Positions 34,136 through 46,146 of a stretch of 64,000 bases of DNA are shown here, piece by piece. The DNA lies in the NCBI RefSeq assembly GCF_032452875.1, contig NC_083869.1, forward strand, positions 74,394,501 to 74,458,500, read 5' to 3'. The stretch is from Bos javanicus. Lineage: Eukaryota > Chordata > Mammalia > Artiodactyla > Bovidae. The stretch's first letter is position 1. Each line of letters begins with the position of its first letter. The notes under the pieces are model-generated. The model did no database searches. It was not told the DNA's origin and saw only the letters and a list, made by a program, of their open reading frames with translations. Both the position numbers and the translations under genes were made by a program.

Positions 34136-35147
34136 TATTTAAACTGTTTTAAATATGTTTATGAAGACCTGAAAAGAAGCATATACATTAAAATAACAGT
34201 TCATTTCAAAGTGAGTAAATATGGGTACATGTTTACTTTTTATCTCTACTGTTCCATGGATCCATATTTTCTAGAATGAACATTCTTATTTTTGTAATGA
34301 AAAAAATTGTTCAAAATGGAAAGTGAATACAAAAAAAAAATTCGGCTTTCTAATTCATGATACAATAGTGTATTTGTAATAGTTGATACTCATGCTACTC
34401 AGCATATCTAGAATGTTACCAAGTTCCTGGAATTTGTGCTGTAGGTAGGCATAAAAAAGTGTCACATACGATTTCTGATGAGCAGTCTTTCTTTTTTGGA
34501 AGCTTCTGCTCTTCATGCTCATTCAGTATCTGGTACCACAGTCCACCCACAGGAAGACTGAACCCAGCAGACTATAAAATCACAGGATGAGCTCAGAGAA
34601 TGCAGCCTGCCTAAATAGGAGGCTGGGATTAAAAAAAAAACAAAAAACACATACCTTACCAATGTTCTTCTCATTTCCTTATGTTACTTCCCCTGACTCT
34701 GGCTAAAATGGTGACTAGATTGTTAGGCTTGTAGATTTGGATTCCAGCTTCTCTTTCATTTCTTTCAGTCTCAATTCTGCCCTGGCCTCAGCTCATGAGC
34801 CGGTTCTTCTTAGGGTCCTGTTTTGAGAGGAATGAGGATTCTGTTATTATAACATAACAAAGCTCTGACTAGATATCAGAAAGAGAAAGAACCATTTCAT
34901 TTCAGGGTGGAGGCGTTGCACATGGCTTGGGTCAGGTGCTTGGAACAGGCTAGAAAATGTCAACCGTGTGACAATGGGACTCAAGCTATTTGTCTAGTGT
35001 CCCCTTCTTCAATCATCAAACACTGAGAAATATTTGACACTAGCCCAGGCTTACCACTAGGTGTTCAAACAAAAAGGAATAAGCCTCAAGAGGCTCATCA
35101 GGGTGTCAGCAGGCAGAGGTAGGAAGAATTAATTGCAGTGTTGAGTA
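34136..35147. other. No gene seen; unique DNA
   Basis: Unique DNA with A-tracts near 34330 and 34630. No coding signal or recognisable repeat. Confidence 0.45.
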
Positions 35148-35297
35148 GGATGAGATGGCTGGATGGCATCACTGACTCGATGGACGTGAGTTTGAGTGAA
35201 CTCTGGGAATTGGTAATGGACAGGGAGGCCTGGCATGCTGCGATTCATAGGGTCACAAAGAGTCGGACACGACTGAGCGACTGAACTGAACTGAATG
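35148..35297 (+). mobile_element. BovB 3' terminus, 150 bp
   Basis: From AGGATGAGATGGCTGGATGG to GACTGAACTGAACTGAA. It shares uncommon variants (GGGAATTGGT, GGCATGCTGCG) with the terminus of the BovB that follows at 35457-36424. No target duplication seen. Confidence 0.9.
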
Positions 35298-35456
35298 AGA
35301 CTGAAAATAGTCTTTTTCATCTAGTTTCGCAGAAAAATGAGAAGTAAAGCCACCACCTGAAAATGAGAAAGAGGAAGGCATTCAGCATTTTAAAGAGTGA
35401 AGTAAAGGTGAGAAATAGTAGTTTTGGAGAGTGGGAGAGTGAATTGGCTGTTTTGG

Positions 35457-36424
35457 TCAGGAAGCAACAGTTAGAACTGGACATGGAACAACAGACTGGT
35501 TCCAAATAGGAAAAGGAGTACGTCAAGGCTGTATTTTGTCACCCTGCTTATTTAACTTCTATGCAGAGTACATCATGAGAATCGCTGGACTGGAAGAAGC
35601 ACAAGCTGGAATCAAGATTGCCAGGAGAAATATCAATAACCTCAGATATCAGATGACACCACCCTTATGGCAGAAAGTAAAGAACTAAAGAGCCTATTGA
35701 TGAAAGTGAAAGAGGAGAGTGGAAAGTTGGCTTAAAGCTCAACATTCAGAAAACAAAGATCATGGCATCTGGTCCCATCATTTCATGGCAAATAGATGGG
35801 GCAACAGTAGAAACAGTGTCAGACTTTATTTTTTGGGCTCCAAAATCACTGCAGATGGTGACTGCAGCCATGAAATTAAAAGATGCTTACTCCTTGGAAG
35901 GAAAGTTATGACCAACCTAGATAGCATATTCAAAAGCAGAGACATTACTTTGCCAATAAAGTCCATCTAGTCAAGGCTATGGTTTTTCCTGTGGTCATGT
36001 ATGGATGTGAGATTTGGACTGTGAAGAAGGCTGAGCACCAAAGAATTGATGCTTTTGAACTGTGGTGTTGGAGAAGACTCTTGAAAGTCCCTTGGACTGC
36101 AAGGAGATGCAACCAGTCCATTCTGAAGGAGATCAGCCCTGGGATTTCTTTGGAAGGAATGATGCTAAAGCTGAAACTCCAGTACTTTGGCCACCTCATG
36201 CGAAGAGTTGATTCATTGGAAAAGACTCTGATGCTGAGAGGGATTGGGGGCAGGAGGAGAAGGGGACGACAGAGGATGAGATGGCTGGATGGCATCACTG
36301 ACTCGATGGACGTGAGTTTGAGTGAACTCTGGGAATTGGTGATGGACAGGGAGGCCTGGCATGCTGCGATTCATGGGGTCACAAAGAGTCGGACACGACT
36401 GAGCAACTGAACTGAACTGAACTG
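35457..36424 (+). mobile_element. BovB LINE, 5'-truncated
   Basis: Starts GGTCAGGAAGCAACAGTTAG (just before RT motif B) and ends with (ACTGA)n. The motif C region reads CTCAGATATCAGATGACACC, a one-base deletion that destroys the YADD frame. A 143-codon frame (35979-36410) encodes the C-terminal BovB domain (CWRRLLKVPWTARRCNQSIL and following). Confidence 0.92.
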
Positions 36425-36779
36425 AAAGAGCTTTAATTCCAGAAGTATTTTGAGGAGTCTGGTAAGAATTGAAGCTTGAATAAATTAGGGGACTTACAGC
36501 CTAGTAGGTGGAAGAACATTTCTTAAACTTACCTTAGAAAGAGAGACTGTAAGGAAGTACATTAACGTTCTTTGAGGTAGGGGCACATATCAGTTCAAAT
36601 GATGATTTCCTTCTTGGAGAAGGTACTTGGGTCATTTGCTGTGGTACAGTAGGCAGTGTTGAAAGGAGGAAGGGTGACTCTGTGTGCTTCCCATATCCCA
36701 GCTGTGAACATTGTTGACACCCAGAAATGAGACTGGGACAGCAAACTGAAGTCATGGAAAGAGGTTTAGACTTGGTGTT
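36425..36779. other. No gene seen
   Basis: Unique DNA. The minus-strand frame 36534-36908 (124 codons) overlaps the MLT1 LTR and shows no recognisable domain. Confidence 0.5.
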
Positions 36780-37255
36780 TGAAATTAGGGTGCTGCAGTG
36801 GGTTGAGTGGTGACTCATCCTCCCCAAATTATATGTCCATGCCCTAATCACAGAGCCTGGGAACATGACCCTGTTTAGGGGGAAAAAAAAATTCTTTACA
36901 GGTGTCATTAAGTTGAGGAACTTAAGCTGAGATCATTCTATATGTGTGGGCCTTAAGTCCAATAAGTCTGTATAGGAGAAGGCAAAATAGACACACAGAG
37001 AAGGTTTTGTGAAGACAAGCAGAGAGTGGAGTGATTCATCTTCAAGCAAGGAATAGCAAGTACTGCCAGCAGTCACCAAAAGTTAGGAGAAAGTCATGAA
37101 ATAGATTCTCTGGCAAAGTCTCTAGGGAGAACCAGCCAAACACCATTATTTGATATTCAACCTTCAGATGGTAAAAGAATAAACTTCTGTTGCTTTAACC
37201 CACCAAATTTCTGGTAATTTGTTATGAAAGTCCTAGGAAACAAACACAAGTGCCT
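36780..37255 (+). mobile_element. MLT1-type MaLR LTR
   Basis: Near-complete LTR with the expected phrases: TATATGTCCATGCCCTAATC, CAGGTGTCATTAAGTTGAGG, GGCCTTAAGTCC, GAGAGTGGAGTGATTCATCT and GAATAAACTTCTGTTGCTTT followed by CACCAAATTTCTGGTAATTTG and CCTAGGAAAC. It belongs to a non-autonomous ERVL-related family and contains no viral genes. Confidence 0.85.
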
Positions 37256-38139
37256 AAGTAAAGGACAATAGGGTGACATACATGAACATACATGGCTTTT
37301 TAGACTTTTAAATTAACTAATTCTTAAAGAGATTTGTCAGTAGCTTGGGATCTCTTCAGCCTAGTACTGTTGTAGCTGATATAAAAAATCCTTAAGTGTA
37401 ATACTGAATGCCATTACAGTACAGTGCTAGAAACTATTTCATCTTAATGAATAAGGAAAGAGACTAGAATGGATGAGTTAAACAAGGGGGAATAACTGTG
37501 TGTGAAAGAGAACATGCCAACTGTTTCACTAGAAGATCTAACTCAAGGACAGGTCTTTAGTGCTGTAGGACTCTTCCCGCATGAGATCAGCAAGAACTAA
37601 CTAACTGAAATGTCTTGAGGTGTTGAGGGACAAGGCATTTTGGTCTGACCTGACCTTGTGACTTGATCTAGAACAGCTCCCCCCAGATATCACAGAGGAC
37701 AAAATAATGGAAGTCTGTAGAAATCCTCCTGGATTCTTTCTTTTTTGTTCTTTTAATAATCATTCTGGTAGTTTCCAGTGTTTTCCTTTAGGACATAAGA
37801 AGCTTCCTTAATTTTGGTCCTCAAAGGCAGATGTCATTGCTCTCTGGATCTATGTGTTTCTGCTCCATCTGGTGTAGCACAAGTGTCGGCCTGGTCTTGC
37901 CCACCTGGCAGATACTTCCTCTGGCTTCTCCATGCTGGGTGATGGAGAGCTGTATTACTCATCTGTGTAGTCTTTTGACAAATATTGCACCTCATACTCT
38001 AGATATAGAAAATACTTCAGAAAAGGTATAGTCAGTGGATCAGAAAGACTGACAGGACATTTTCATGTCAACATGTGAAGAGCATGTGAATACATGAACG
38101 TAATTTTAGAAAATAAACTTACTCAGGGAAAGAGACAAA
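37256..38139. other. No gene seen; unique DNA
   Basis: Unique sequence. A 66-codon frame at 37831-38031 (+) is rich in Ser, Cys and Leu but has no recognisable motif. Confidence 0.45.
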
Positions 38140-38560
38140 AGGTATGCTATTTCAATAGGGTAGTCAGGGACAAATTCTGAATGGGTGACATTAGAGCATA
38201 GACATACATTATAATGCATGTGGGGGAGAATATTCTAGACAGAAATAAGAACAGGTGAAAATCCCTTAGACAGAATGAACTTGGCATATCTGAGTCACAA
38301 CAGGAAGATTAAGGAAGATGTTGTTTACTGAACCAGGAATAAAGATGATATTATTGAGACAGGATTTTATTAAGTGGTATGGTTTTACATGTAGGTAGAA
38401 CAGTGAGTAAGGTCACATAAAATGACTTCTGTTTTCAAAGTTTCACAATGATTTTAGGGTAGAGAAGAGACAATGGGAAGACATGAGTGAGTTCTGGGAA
38501 ACAACTTGAGAGGGTTTCTCAGTATTTGAGATAAATGAGAGAGTCTAGAATGATAATAAG
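38140..38560 (+). repeat. L2-like LINE remnant
   Basis: Contains GTGGGGGAGAATATTCTAGA, GACAGAATGAACTTGGCATA and ACAGGATTTTATTAAGTGG with GAACAGTGAGTAAGGTCAC, an order seen in L2 3' sequence. Highly diverged. Confidence 0.4.
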
Positions 38561-38974
38561 GCTAGTGCTAGAAAACAAACTGATTCAAGATATATTTGAG
38601 GATAGAGTCAACAGGATGTGTTGGTGAATTAAAAAGTCGATGCCAAAAAAAAAAAAAAGAAGAAATGAAGGTAATCTCCAAGGCTCTTGATTGAACAATT
38701 GGGTGTACATTGATGACATTTATTGAGATAAGGAAGACTAGAAAATAATAATATTGAGAAAGAAGGTGGGAAACAAAGAGTTCTGTTTTTAGATATTTAA
38801 AATTGCAATCTATCTCAGATGCTTAGGTGACATATTGCATAGGCAGAGAGAAATATGAATATGATGCTTAGGACAGAGATTCAAGCTGGAATTTGGTGTT
38901 TATAACCATAAATTAGAATGAGCTAAACTTGGCAGTAAGTGAAAGATGAAATATCCATGCTGACATGTAGGGAT
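38561..38974. other. No gene seen
   Basis: Unique or L2-derived DNA with an A15 tract near 38645-38659. Confidence 0.45.
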
Positions 38975-39191
38975 GGCAAAGTGAAAGTGAAGTCGCTCAT
39001 TCGTGTCCGACTCTTTGCAACCCCGTGGACTGTAGCCTACCAGACTTCTCTGTCCATGAGATTCTCCAGGCAAGAATACTGAAGTGGGTTACCATTTCCT
39101 TCTCCAGGGGATCTTCCCGACCCAGGGATCGAACCCAGGTCTCCCTCATTGGAGGCAGACGCTTTAACCTCTGAGCCACCAGGGAAGCCCC
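38975..39191 (-). mobile_element. Bov-tA SINE
   Basis: Complement of a well-preserved copy: AGTGAAAGTGAAGTCGCTCA through GATCTTCCCGACCCAGGGAT (B-box complement GGGATCGAACC intact) to CTGAGCCACCAGGGAAGCCC. Probably one of the younger copies. Confidence 0.94.
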
Positions 39192-40169
39192 AAGGGGCCT
39201 AAAAAGTCTTCAAATCTATAAAATAAAAAAAGTGCTGCTGCAACACAAAGTATCCTTCCTTGCAAAAGGGATGGACACCTGTAAGATGGCATCAAAAGCC
39301 AAATTGAAACTGTCTTTTGGTTCCCTTCCAATCACATTGGGACACTGGGTCAACTTACTACTCTTTAGTGACTTGTGATGGGGAGGTGTGTCTATGTACA
39401 TGAACTATCTGGATATGGACAGTTTTTGATTAAGAAATGTATTAAAATAGGTAATTTTTTTCTCATTGTAAAGTATTCTTCCTGAAATTCTCTGCTAAGA
39501 AACATTGAGGCCACAAGTCTTTCAAAGAGATCTTGAGGCTATTGTGTCCTACCTGGCATCAGGTTAGTATCTAAGAACAATTTAAGTTGGTATGACAGAA
39601 GATCACCTTAATGGGAAAATTGTTTTAAACTTTGAGACAAGGAGTCAAAGTTTAAGAATAAAATCAGGACTGGAAATATGAATTCACATGTCTTACATAT
39701 ATATTGAGGTTTAAAACCATGAGCGTGGTCATGTTTTCCAAGAAAGAAACACGTCCACAGCAGAGTCAGACACAAAGTTGGATTCTCTATAAAGTAAATA
39801 CCTTCTTATGTAACTGTTAAAAGGATAGATATAGAGAAATGTTTCAATAGAATTCATGTCTGTCACATGGCAGGTCTCCATAAATCTTTAACCAGTTAAT
39901 GAAAGAATGGAATAAATGAAGATGTAATTGAGAGGAAGAGAAACACACCTGAACAAAAATCTGAAAGAAACAGTTATTGCGGTAGAGCCAAGACAGAGCA
40001 GCATCAAGGAAGCCAAAAAATAGAGAATTCTAAGAATTTAGAAATTGTTTACTATATCAAATGAGGAAGAGAAATTCAGTTCACAAGGAATCAACATCCC
40101 TGGTTCCTTGCTGACCTTGATGAGAACAATTTTAATATCAATAGCATATATTAGAATGCTAGGGAATAC
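39192..40169. other. No gene seen; unique DNA
   Basis: AT-rich unique sequence, no recognisable repeat or coding frame. Confidence 0.45.
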
Positions 40170-40900
40170 AGAGGAGAAGGCTTCCTGGAAGAAGTGATAT
40201 TAGGCTTGAATCTTAAACAACCAGTAAGGGTTTTCTGGAAAAGTAAGAGAGGATTTAACATATTAGTTAATATTTTTTAAGCACTTTGTATCTTGTTCCT
40301 CAACTAATCCTTGACAACTCTATGGCCTGTGAACCTCATAAATAGTACCTTACTTTAGTCAAGTGCTAATAATGACAAGATAACTTTTTGAACACATAAG
40401 TGTGTCAGACCCTTTGTAAAGTACTACAGTTCACACAAAGGTGCTAGAAATCCAGTCCAGTCTTCAGGATCCTTATGATGTATTTGCAAATGGAAAATAA
40501 ATCAAGTTGACTTAGAAATTACATGTCTGGCCCTATATTCTGCTTTAAGGGCCCAGAGATAAAACCCACAAAACATGTCTGGGGAATTCATAGTTTCATG
40601 GTGCTTAACACACAGGTTAGTAGACAATTACAGTTTCATATGATAAATGGTATGAGTACAAAGGGCTCTGGGTACAAAGAGGAAAGATACCTAACCTAGA
40701 TCAGGAAGAGGTCATGGAAAGCACAGAAGGACTAGTAAACTTTGAGCTCAGTCTTATAGAAGACACTACCCATAAACTCATCTAAGTAAAGCATAATGTC
40801 CTATAAGGGTTAACGCACACATTTGAAGGAGGAAGTTGCATTTGAGTATTTAGAATAAATGCCTGAAAAGTAAGATAGGAGGGTGAAAGCAATGAGAAAA
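40170..40900 (+). repeat. L2-like LINE remnants
   Basis: GGCTTCCTGGAAGAAGTGAT with TTAGGCTTGAATCTTAAACA, then TATGATAAATGGTATGAGTA and ATCAGGAAGAGGTCATGG resemble repeated L2 3' phrases. The two parts (about 40170-40260 and 40580-40900) may be separate pieces. Confidence 0.4.
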
Positions 40901-41244
40901 AAAGCCTAGAAAGGGTGAATTTTGGCTGGAAATTGATGGCATTATATTATTCAGAAGACTGTGACTTTCTAACCTTTCAATGATGCCATATTTCTTAGTG
41001 AGCCTTCAAATAACATCATCTTTATTAACAGCTTCTACAAACCTACTAGTACATTGTAGTTCTGCTTCAGCACTTCTAGATCCCAAATGGTCATCATCAG
41101 TCATTTCAAAGCCTTAGCTTATTTTATTTATGAATTGCTCCAATAAACACAATATTCCTACATGGAATTTAATGTGAACTTCTGTCAGTGATTACTATTC
41201 AACATGTGGCCTCTAATCTCCTCTGCACCCCACGGTACTTAATG

Positions 41245-42040
41245 AGCACTCATTCAACCAGAATTTATTGAGCACTTGCTACATGAATGGAACTGGGCCA
41301 GGTGCTTTACAGCAGTGTTTCTGAACTTATATTTTCTTTGACTGAATATTAATATCATCCTTCCTTTAATATCAATTGAAATTTCAAATTTTTCTTAAAA
41401 ACAATAGCATTTAATGGAATAAATATATTCATAGAGCAAATTAATTTTGATCTAGAGAGGCATGAAGGCCTATCTTGGCTCACATAATGACTACAGAAAG
41501 ACAAGAATGAATCTGCTTGCTTGTGAAAAGTTTTACCCTAAAATTAGGTATTCATTCAACATATATTTATCCAACCTCAAGTGTATGCTGAGCACTGACC
41601 ATATTTGGGGTATATCATTCAGAGCAACATGTTAAAAAAGAAAAACAAAACTGACTTAGAGTTTTTGTTCCAGGAGGTTCAGACAGATAGCATTCACATG
41701 TATAGTAACTAAATGTATAATATATTTTAAGGTGAGAAGTACTATGGTAAAGAGTTAAGAGCTATGGGAGGGTTGGGTGGGTGTTGCTGTTTTAAAGAGG
41801 GCAGTAAACACCAGCTTTATTGAGGAGATTACATTTGAGCAAAGAGTTGAAAGGATTCAAGGAGATACCTATGGAGGTATCAAGGGAGGAGCACTCCAAG
41901 TACAGAACACAGCCAACAGGAAAGCCTTACAGTAGGAGTGGGCCAAGTGAGCAGAGGAACAGCAAGATGGCCTGACACCCTGAAGAGAGTGGGGTGAGTG
42001 TCAGCCAGAGTGGAAGAAGTGATGGTCAGAGAAGATGTTG
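41245..42040 (+). repeat. L2-like LINE remnant
   Basis: CATTCAACCAGAATTTATTG, GAGCACTTGCTACATGAATG, GAGATTACATTTGAGCAAAG, GAGGAGCACTCCAAGTACAG and GTGAGCAGAGGAACAGCAAG follow one after another as in L2 3' ends. The best-supported L2 segment of the window. Confidence 0.55.
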
Positions 42041-42057
42041 GGGGTGGGGAGAGATTC

Positions 42058-42082
42058 TATATGTGTGTGTGTGTGTGTGTGA
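42058..42082 (+). repeat. (TG)n microsatellite
   Basis: About eleven TG units after TATA, ending GAGAAAG. A likely polymorphic marker. Confidence 0.95.
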
Positions 42083-42249
42083 GAAAGAGACAAGAATCTT
42101 TAGTGAGTTACCCAAACAAAGATTACTTTTCTAATGAAGTCTGTGGTACACTTATTAGTGCAAATAATGGCCTCAAAAACACATTTGGAAGGATGCAGAC
42201 AATGGAATCAAATCTTTCACAACGCTTCCCTTGAGTTCTTTTGCCACAG

Positions 42250-42465
42250 ACGATGCAGTGGTTAATTCCAGAAATGGATATAGAGGGCTCTGCAGGGAGG
42301 CCACCTTTGTTCAAGCCCTGGCTCCATCACTTCTAGGCTAAGTTCTTTCCAGCCAGTTCCCTAACCTTTCTGTGTCTCATTTCCTCATGGAAAAAGAAAC
42401 ACTAGTCTTTCCATCATACTGATGTTGTGGGAATTAAGTGAGATAATATAGGTAAGACACTTGGA
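42250..42465 (+). repeat. MIR, nearly full length
   Basis: GATGCAGTGGTTAATTCCAG, TTCAAGCCCTGGCTCCATCA (B-box-like head), TTCCCTAACCTTTCTGTGTC with TCATTTCCTCATGG, then TGTTGTGGGAATTAAGTGAG with TAAGACACTTGG. This is the standard order of the tRNA-derived MIR SINE. Confidence 0.8.
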
Positions 42466-43150
42466 GGTTCTGAACCTCGAGGTGGTTGATTGCAAAAACC
42501 CCTGTCAGACACATACTAAATTATCAGTCGATATCGCCTATTATTGTAGGTGAGAAGAGGGTTTCCTTCATGTGTTTGGTGAAAAATTTTCACTCTGATG
42601 TCAGGAAAATATCTTCTGTGGACACAATAGATGAGATTTTGTACTTTCCTTCAAATCATTTTAAAGAGCTGTGTCCTTGAGAGGCTCATCAGTCTGAGAA
42701 GATGAAGAGATGTTTTAGTACCAATTCTCAATGTTCATAGATATATTTTGGCTATAAATGGTTGAAGTATATCATAATGAACAAAAGTATCGGTATTTGT
42801 CCTCAAGGTTTTTATGTTCAGTGTATTCAAAGCTTCAAAAATATGTTTTTATTTGCTGAACATAGCTACAAAATATAACTCCAAGTAGTTAGAGCAAATG
42901 ATTACGTTTACCTGAAATAGTTCAGTTCCTATTGACCACTAATTGTCATATAATAGAGGAACTTTGGAATTAGTTTTCAAATTTGCACAGAGGAGGGCAA
43001 ACATTTTTATCTTTATTTGTTTTCAGTGTCACTGAATGACAGCTGTCACAGCAAGGCTGAAGGCCTCTTGTCAATTAGCAGGCAGAGTTTTGGTTGGCAC
43101 CATGGGGTACAGAATAATGGGGGGACTTTTAAAAATTAAAGTACACCTGT
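42466..43150. other. No gene seen
   Basis: Unique AT-rich DNA, no recognisable coding frame. Confidence 0.5.
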
Positions 43151-43161
43151 AACCACACATT

Positions 43162-43581
43162 TGGAAAAGGCAATGGCACCCCACTCCAGTACTCTTGCCT
43201 GGAAAATCCCATGGATGGAGGAGCCTGGTGGGCTGCAGTCCATGGGGTCACTAAGAGTCGGATATGACTGAGCGACTTCACTTTCACTTTTCACTTGCAT
43301 GCATTGGAGAAGGCAATGGCAAACCACTCCAGTGTTCTTGCCTTGAGAATCCCATGGATGGAGGAGCCTGGTGGGCTGCAGTCCATGGGGTCGCTAAGAG
43401 TCGGACACGACTGAGAGACTTCACTTTCACTTTCACTTTCATTAATTGGAGAAGGCAATGGCAACCCACTCAGTGTTCTTGCCTGGAGAATCCCAGGGAC
43501 GGGGGAGCCTGGTGGGCTGCCGTCTATGGGGTCTCGCAGAGTCGGACACAACTGAAGCAACTTAGAAGCAGTAGCAGCAGC
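43162..43581 (+). mobile_element. Trimeric BovA SINE with TSD
   Basis: Three BovA monomers begin at 43163, 43306 and 43448 (periods 143 and 142). Monomers 1 and 2 share the GATGGAGGAGCCTGGTGGGC type; monomer 3 is the GACGGGGGAGCCTGG type with the (GCA)n-like tail. The perfect 11-bp duplication AACCACACATT flanks the unit at 43151-43161 and 43582-43592, so all three entered as one insertion. The usual Bov-A2 is a dimer of about 270-280 bp. The 142-codon frame across it is not a gene. Confidence 0.94.
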
Positions 43582-43596
43582 AACCACACATTAATG

Positions 43597-43645
43597 TGTT
43601 TTTTTTTTTTCTTCTTTTTATCTTTCTTTTCCTTTTCTTTTGGAA
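43597..43645 (+). repeat. T-rich polypyrimidine tract
   Basis: T12 followed by mixed TC runs to CTTTTCTTTT, downstream of the BovA trimer. Confidence 0.8.
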
Positions 43646-44084
43646 ATTCTCACCACCCTTGTAGGCAAGACTGGCTCACGGTCAGAACATGAACTATTCA
43701 TTAATTTCAAACTCAACTTGTTCACTCCAGGACATTTGACACAACATTAAAGAAAAAAAAAATCAGCTTTTATAAAAGTAGTATCTTAGGTTACAGAAAG
43801 CATCAATTATTCTGCATACTGTTGAGCACAATTCCTGTTATCAGTGGAGGCATTAAATCTAAAAAACAAAAGAGAGTGATAGTCATATGCTTGAAAAATG
43901 TTGTTGATCTCTTTAGCTATATTACAAATTTGGCATTTAACTAAAATATCTTTTAAAATTTGTAATCTGAGCATTATTTTCCAAAGCATTTAGTCTGTGA
44001 ATTTTATAAGTTCACCAGTGTTAATGATTTAAATTTTCTAAATAGTCTTTTTTATTTTATAAAAACTTTCTTAGCTTTGAAAGT
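43646..44084. other. No gene seen
   Basis: AT-rich unique DNA. Confidence 0.5.
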
Positions 44085-44391
44085 GAAAGCCACTCAGTAG
44101 TGTCCAACTCTTTGCAACCCCATGGACTGTAGTCCACAGAATTCTCCAGGCCAGAATATTGGAGTGGGTAGCCTTTCCCTTCTCTCCAGGGGATCTTCCC
44201 AAATCAGGGATGGAACCCAGGTTCCCACACTGCAAGCAGATTCTTTACCAGCTGAGCCACAAGGGAAGCCCAAGAATAATGGAGTGGGTAGCCTATCACT
44301 TCTCCAGCAGATCTTCCCGACCCAGGAATCGAACTGGGGTCTCCTGTATTGCAGGTGGATTTTTTTTACCAACTGAGCTATCAGGGAAGAC
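44085..44391 (-). mobile_element. Bov-tA SINE with two tRNA-like heads
   Basis: The + strand shows the BovA body complement (AGTGAAAGCCACTCAGTAGT), a first head complement ending GAGCCACAAGGGAAGCCC (44272), then GGAGTGGGTAGCCTATCACT and a second head complement ending GAGCTATCAGGGAAGACC. A dimeric-headed Bov-tA like those at 46946 and 57535. Confidence 0.92.
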
Positions 44392-44975
44392 CAAACTTGA
44401 AACTGAACTACCTGAAGCCAGTGGGCTTGGATACCTGATATTATTTAGTTCAGTATTGCTTTCCTTCATGTGCAAGAAAAATGCTTTGTAAAAAAATGAA
44501 TCAACCTACTAAATAAAAAACATATTTAAAATATATAATACATATGCATTTTTATTCAAATAATTTTAAGTCAAGAACACTTTGGTAAGGTTTAAGATAT
44601 ACAATACAGAAGAATTTCTACATTATCTCTTGTATATAATACAAACTAGGAATATACTGAAGCTTGGCATTGATCTTGATATTTTACCAAAATCAGGTAT
44701 TTCAATTCTATTTTGGTCTTCAAAAGGCTGACCATCTACTTCAATGTAATTTTTATTCTATAGTCAGATACATTACTATCAGTCTAAACACAAAGTCTTT
44801 AGTGCCATAAACAACACATACCATTTGGATTTGTTAATACCTAAATATTCTTTTTTAGATATAATAAGGCTTCTACAGATAAGTTGAAGTGAACAATTTT
44901 ATGCATACTTTACACATAAAAAATTTTTCACCTAGTTGAAGTATAAATGTATATTATCATTACAAGTTGATAAAT
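44392..44975. other. No gene seen
   Basis: Very AT-rich unique DNA, no recognisable repeat. Confidence 0.5.
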
Positions 44976-44977
44976 TT

Positions 44978-45029
44978 AAATTTATGTTAAAAACCAATTA
45001 AACCTACTAAATTTATGTTAAAAACCAAT
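44978..45029 (+). repeat. 31-bp local tandem duplication
   Basis: The 21-bp block from AAATTTATG to AAAACCAAT is at 44978-44998 and again at 45009-45029, separated by TAAACCTACT. It lies at the left edge of the inverted L1 segment. Confidence 0.9.
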
Positions 45030-46146
45030 AAGGAATGCATTAGTGAGACCATTTTGTCCTGGGAACTTTTGGATTACAGATTCAATCTCCTTATGCATTA
45101 CTGGTTTCTGTTCAGATATTATATTTCTTCTTAATTCATTCTTGATAGGTTGTTTGTTTCCAAGAATTTATCCATTTCTCTTTATTATCCAATAAACTGG
45201 TATATAATTGCTCACAGTTGTCTTTTGCAATCATATTTTTATGGTATCACTTATAGTCTTTCATTTCTAATTTTGAGTCTTCTTTTTTTTGTCTTAGTTA
45301 ATCTACCTTAATTTTGTGAATTTTGTTTATCTTTTCACAAAAGCAACTTAATTTTGTTGATTTTTTTCATATAGTTTTTCTATTCTATGCTCTATTTCCT
45401 TCTTTCTGCTAACTTCAGGTTTAGTTTTTTTTTTTTTTTCCTTCCTTTTCTAGTTTTTTGAGGTATAAAATTTGTTATTTATTTAAGATCTTTCTTCTTT
45501 TTAACACTGGCATTTATAGCTACAAACCTCCCTCTTAGTACTGCTTTTGCTGAATCCTATAAGTTTTAATGGGGCTTCCCTGGTGGCTCAGTGATAAAGA
45601 ATCTGTCTGCCAATGCAGGAGATGTGGGTTTGATCATCAAGTTGGGAAGATCCCCTGGAGAAGGAAATGCCAACCCACTCCAGTATTATCACCTGGGAAA
45701 TCTCATGGACAGAGGACTCTGATGGGCTATTCTCCATGGGGTCACAGGAGTTGGACATGACTTAGCAACTAAACAACAACACATAAATTTTGATATGTTG
45801 TGTTTTGATTTTCATTTGTCTCAAAGCATTTTCTAATTTCCCTATGATTTCTTTTTTTACCTATTTGTTCTTCAGAAGCCAGTTATTTAATTTTGACACA
45901 TTTGTGAATTTTCCATTTTCCCTCCTATTATTGATTTCTAGATTAATATTAATATCATTGTGATTGGAAAAAATACTTGGTATTATTTTTTATTACTTGG
46001 TATTAATTTTTAAAATTTTTATGAATTATTTTGTGAACTAAAATGTCATCTACCCTAGAAAATGTACCACAGGCTCTTGAGAAAAATCTGTTTTTGGTTG
46101 TTCAGTAAAATACTCTGTATATCTGTAAATCCACTTGGTCTATATA
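45030..46146 (-). mobile_element. Old L1, inverted 5' segment (ORF2 part)
   Basis: Read on the minus strand it carries L1 ORF2 from the endonuclease region (right end, ATCCACTTGGTCTATATATT) to the start of the RT domain (left end, encoding IESVIQKFPGQNGLTNAF). The direct segment from 46147 continues exactly where this leaves off (EELTLSLFQKFEEAGT), so this is a twin-primed 5' inversion of a single insertion. Contains a Bov-tA at 45572-45782. Many stops. Confidence 0.8.
45572..45782 (+). mobile_element. Bov-tA SINE inside L1
   Basis: Head GGGCTTCCCTGGTGGCTCAG with B box GGGTTTGATCA, body to GACATGACTTAGCAACTAAA, tail (AAC)n. Flanks TATAAGTTTTAAT and CATAAATTTTGAT look like an imperfect target duplication within L1. 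Confidence 0.9.

Noticed and set aside
43264..43692. 142-codon ORF
   Set aside because: It is a translation of the trimeric BovA SINE; the repeated ENPMDGGAWWAAVHGVAKS-type peptide is a known by-product of these SINEs.
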